DNA of 64,000 bases from CAVWGP01 sp963754645 (GTDB lineage: Bacteria; Pseudomonadota; Alphaproteobacteria; Bin65), in the NCBI GenBank assembly GCA_963754645.1, contig CAVWGP010000011.1, positions 868,001 to 932,000 on the forward strand, read 5' to 3'. Made by a program: the position numbers and the translations under genes. Shown one piece after another: positions 61,557 to 64,000 of this stretch. The notes beneath the pieces are model-generated. The model was not told the DNA's origin. It saw only the letters and a program-made list of their open reading frames with translations, and ran no database searches. Every line of letters starts with the position of its first letter. Position 1 is the first letter of the stretch.

Positions 61557-62548
61557 GCCGCCAGCTCCGGATCGCGCGCGCGAAAACACGCGGCAAGGTG
61601 CGAAGGCGCCACTTTGTCGAGCGGCGGAACGTCGGTGTAACAGCCCGCGATCGCGTGCGCGCAGCGCGGCGCGAAGGCGCAGCCCTCGGGCATCGCGAAC
61701 AGCGACGGCACGAGGCCGGGAATTTCGGCCAAGCGCCCGCCCAGGTCGCGGGCATCGATCGGGGCGCGCGGAATGGCGCCCAACAGGCCCTTTGTGTAGG
61801 GGTGGCGCGGCGATTTCAGGATTTGCCGCATCGGCCCCTGCTCGACGATGCGGCCGGCATACATGACGATGACGCGGACCGCGGTTTCGGCGACGACGCC
61901 GAGATTGTGCGTGATGATCAGCAGCGCCATGCCGAGATCGCGCTGCAAGCCGCGCAGCAAGTCGAGAATTTGCGCCTGGATGGTCACGTCGAGCGCCGTG
62001 GTCGGCTCGTCGGCGATCAACAGCCGCGGCTTGCAAGCGAGCGCCATGGCGATCATGGCGCGCTGGCGCATGCCGCCCGAAAGGCGGTGCGGATATTCGT
62101 CGATGCGGCGCCGCGGATCCGGAATGCGGACGAGATCGAGCAATTCGATCGCCCGCAGCCGCGCCTTGGCGCGCGACACCGGCTCGTGCGCGCGGATCGC
62201 CTCGGCGATCTGGCTGCCCACGGTGAAGACCGGGTTGAGCGACGTCATCGGCTCCTGGAAGATCATGGCGATGTCGCGCCCGCGGATGCCGCGCATCTCG
62301 TCGAGCGGCAGCGCCAGCAGGTCGGTGCCCTCGAAGACGATCTGGCCGGCGACGATGCGCGCCGGCGGGCTCGGCAGCAGGCGCAGGATCGAGAGGCCCG
62401 TCACCGACTTGCCGCAACCCGACTCGCCGACGAGCGCGACGGTTTCGCCGCGCCCGATCGAGAAGCTCACATCGTTCACCGCCAGGCCGGTGCCGTCGAT
62501 CGTGTCGAAGGCGGTGGTGAGGCCGCTGACCAGGAGCGCGTTTTCCAT
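61553..62548 (-). CDS. Peptide/solute ABC transporter ATP-binding protein (DppD type)
   Basis: A 331-residue ATPase. Walker A GESGCGKS is at 41-48, signature RLSGGMRQRAMIAMALAC, Walker B LLIADEPTTALDVTIQ and H-loop ITHNLGVV. The C-terminal extension has GCAFAPRCAHAIAGC, as in OppD/DppD. The start overlaps the stop of the permease gene (TGATG). Pairs with the DppF-type ATPase. Confidence 0.93.
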   Translation of the reverse strand: MENALLVSGLTTAFDTIDGTGLAVNDVSFSIGRGETVALVGESGCGKSVTGLSILRLLPSPPARIVAGQIVFEGTDLLALPLDEMRGIRGRDIAMIFQEPMTSLNPVFTVGSQIAEAIRAHEPVSRAKARLRAIELLDLVRIPDPRRRIDEYPHRLSGGMRQRAMIAMALACKPRLLIADEPTTALDVTIQAQILDLLRGLQRDLGMALLIITHNLGVVAETAVRVIVMYAGRIVEQGPMRQILKSPRHPYTKGLLGAIPRAPIDARDLGGRLAEIPGLVPSLFAMPEGCAFAPRCAHAIAGCYTDVPPLDKVAPSHLAACFRARDPELAA

Positions 62549-63391
62549 CAGCGATTCCTCAGGCGCGGATTGAGCGCGTCGTTGAGGCCCTCGCCGATCA
62601 GGTTGAGCGCCAGCACCGTGAGCAGGATGGCGACGCCGGGAATCGCGGTCAGGTACCACGCCGTGCGCAGCATTTCGCGTCCCGGCGCCGATCATGGTTC
62701 CCCAAGTCATGACATTGGGATCGCCCAGGCCGAGAAACGACAGGGCCGACTCGGTCAGGATCGCGGTCGCGACCATGATCGAGGCGGTGACGATGATCGG
62801 CGCCAGCGTGTTCGGCAGAATCTGGCCGAAAATGATGCGGATGTCGCTCATGCCGATGGCGTGGCAGGCCTGGACGAATTCGCGGTCGCGCAGCGCGATG
62901 AACTCGCCGCGCACCAGGCGCGCGACCGAGGGCCACGAGACCAGCGCGATCGCGGCCACCACCGTCGCGATGCGCGGCTTCAGGATCGTCACGATGACGA
63001 TGGTGAAAATGAACGGCGGCACGGTCTGGAAAACTTCGGTGAGCCGCATCAGCGCGTCGTCGACATAGCGCCCGTAATAGCCGGCGACGGCGCCGATCAG
63101 CGTGCCCAGGCCGACCGCGGCGGCGGTGGCGGCGAAGCCGATCGCCAGCGAAACCCGCGCGCCGTGGAAAATGCCGGCGGCGATGTCGCGGCCGAGCGCG
63201 TCCGAGCCGAGCGGCAGGCCGGGGGCCTCGCCGGGCCATTGCAGCGGCCGCCCGACCATCGACCACGGGTCTTCGCCGAACACGAACGGCGCCGAGAGCG
63301 CCATGGCGAGCACGATGGCGAGCAGGAGAAGGCCGGCCGGCGCCGTCCAGCGCCGCATGAAGGCCCGCCGGAACCGCGCGAAGCGCCCCAT
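62548..63391 (-). pseudogene. ABC transporter permease (DppC type) with +1 frameshift
   Basis: Starts ATG 63391 (MGRFARFRRAFMRRWTAPAG). TM segments and the EAA-like loop are present (EFIALRDREFVQACHAIGMS, ILPNTLAPIIVTASIMVATAILTESALSFLGLG). After MTWGTMIGAG at about 62680 the frame breaks. The +1 frame continues REMLRTAWYLTAIPGVAILL and ends LNPRLRNR with a stop overlapping the DppD start. Length is 3n+1 (844 bases). The rest is normal, so consensus error or a recent lesion is likely. Confidence 0.82.
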
Positions 63392-64000
63392 CAGCGCACC
63401 TCGATCCGCGGATCGAGCACGGCATAGAGCACGTCGACCAGGATGTTGACGGCGATGACGAGCAGCGAACACATCAGCAGAATGCCGAGCAGCAAATTGA
63501 AATCGCGCTGGAAGATCGCCTCGTAGGCGAGGCGGCCGAGGCCGGGCCAGGAAAACACGCTCTCCACCAGCACCGAGCCGCCGAGGATCGAGCCGATCTG
63601 CACGCCGGCGATGGTGACGAGCGGCAGCAGCGCGTTGCGCAGCACGTGGCGATAGGCGACGCGCCGCTCGGTCAGGCCCTTGGCATAGGCCGTGCGCACA
63701 TAGTCGAGGCCGTAGATTTCCAGCATCGAGGCGCGCATCAGGCGGGTGTAGATCGCGACGTAAAACAGCGACAGCGCGGTCGCCGGCAGAACCATGTGGC
63801 GCGCGACGTCCCAAACGAGATCGAGCCCGCCGAGGCCGGCGCCGATCTTCATCATGCCGCCCGTCGGCAGCCACTCAAGCTTGACCGCGAACAGGACGAT
63901 CATCATCAGCGCGATCCAGAATGTCGGCATCGCGTAGCAGAGCAAGGCGAAGACCGAGATCGCGCCGTCGGCGGGACGGTTGACGAAGCGCGCCGCCGTG
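63391..64000 (-). CDS. ABC transporter permease (DppB type), 5' end beyond window
   Basis: The C-terminal ~200 residues of a DppB/OppB-like inner-membrane permease. It contains the loop MRASMLEIYGLDYVRTAYAKG followed by RRVAYRHVLRNALLPLVTIAG, and ends FNLLLGILLMCSLLVIAVNI then DVLYAVLDPRIEVR. Its stop overlaps the start of the DppC-type gene. The N-terminal third and any binding-protein gene lie beyond 64000. Confidence 0.92.
   Translation of the reverse strand, partial: TAARFVNRPADGAISVFALLCYAMPTFWIALMMIVLFAVKLEWLPTGGMMKIGAGLGGLDLVWDVARHMVLPATALSLFYVAIYTRLMRASMLEIYGLDYVRTAYAKGLTERRVAYRHVLRNALLPLVTIAGVQIGSILGGSVLVESVFSWPGLGRLAYEAIFQRDFNLLLGILLMCSLLVIAVNILVDVLYAVLDPRIEVR

Noticed and set aside
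1..64000. tRNA, rRNA or CRISPR loci
   Set aside because: No cloverleaf, rRNA signature or spaced direct repeats were recognised by reading the gaps. A covariance-model search would be needed to exclude small RNAs.

Overview
This is a high-GC chromosomal window that most likely comes from an alphaproteobacterium. The evidence is a CcrM-type GANTC methyltransferase whose upstream region carries a CtrA-like box and two GANTC sites, a Usg protein, a dciA/dsbA-like/smc/mutY neighbourhood, and SoxYZ/SoxXA with molybdenum hydroxylases. Order and genus cannot be fixed from the sequence alone. I saw no rRNA, tRNA, CRISPR array or prophage. Most of the window is dense housekeeping and metabolic DNA. 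One IS481-type insertion sequence sits among short palindromic repeats, and there is a repeat-rich gap at 38.0-38.9 kb.

Layout. 0-6.2 kb: smc (cut by the left edge), two tandem DsbA-like thioredoxin-fold proteins, a DciA/DUF721 protein and divergent mutY. 6.3-8.8 kb: a PepSY-like exported protein followed by an abutting OmpR/PhoQ-like two-component pair. 8.8-13.2 kb (minus strand): ccrM, rnhB, a CPA2 antiporter and a PA0069-type radical SAM protein. 13.4-16.8 kb (plus): two small glycosyltransferase-like genes, then zur-znuC-znuB for zinc uptake. 16.8-19.5 kb: an unknown membrane protein with two related domains, and a TIR-like, membrane-anchored, coiled-coil/TPR protein. 19.5-23.9 kb: korB-korA (2-oxoacid:ferredoxin oxidoreductase) behind a good sigma70 promoter, plus a ferredoxin-NADP reductase. 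24.0-28.1 kb: a large protein with a degenerate kinase domain, and a sulfatase. 28.2-32.8 kb: TrkH, a frameshifted GST, then usg, yggT, a DUF167 gene and folD. 33.0-34.3 kb: IS481 element. 34.4-39.4 kb: a frameshifted alpha/beta hydrolase, a multi-TPR protein, a repeat-rich gap and two small proteins. 39.8-47.2 kb: cupin, GH3 beta-glucosidase, a YddA/SbmA-like ABC protein with a degenerate ATPase, a GH144/PF10091 glucanase-like gene (frameshifted at its 3' end) and GH15 glucoamylase. 47.3-56.0 kb: a [2Fe-2S] subunit and Mo-hydroxylase large subunit, soxX-soxY-soxZ-soxA, a fused amino-acid-type binding-protein/permease, and an inverted second Mo-hydroxylase large subunit. 56.2-59.1 kb: three extended-SDR sugar-nucleotide epimerase-like genes. 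59.1-64.0 kb: an amidohydrolase and a Dpp/Opp-type ABC transporter (permease B cut by the right edge).

Two themes stand out. First, six otherwise well-preserved genes appear to carry a single extra base. All six go in the same direction, so consensus error should be tested before they are called pseudogenes. Second, the 47-56 kb block joins the carrier half of the Sox pathway (XA and YZ, without B or CD in view) to XDH-family molybdenum enzymes and an ATPase-less uptake system. Its SoxY lacks the usual GGCGG tail. This block, together with the TIR-like protein, the pseudokinase and the degenerate glucan-cluster ABC protein, is the best place to look for undescribed biology.
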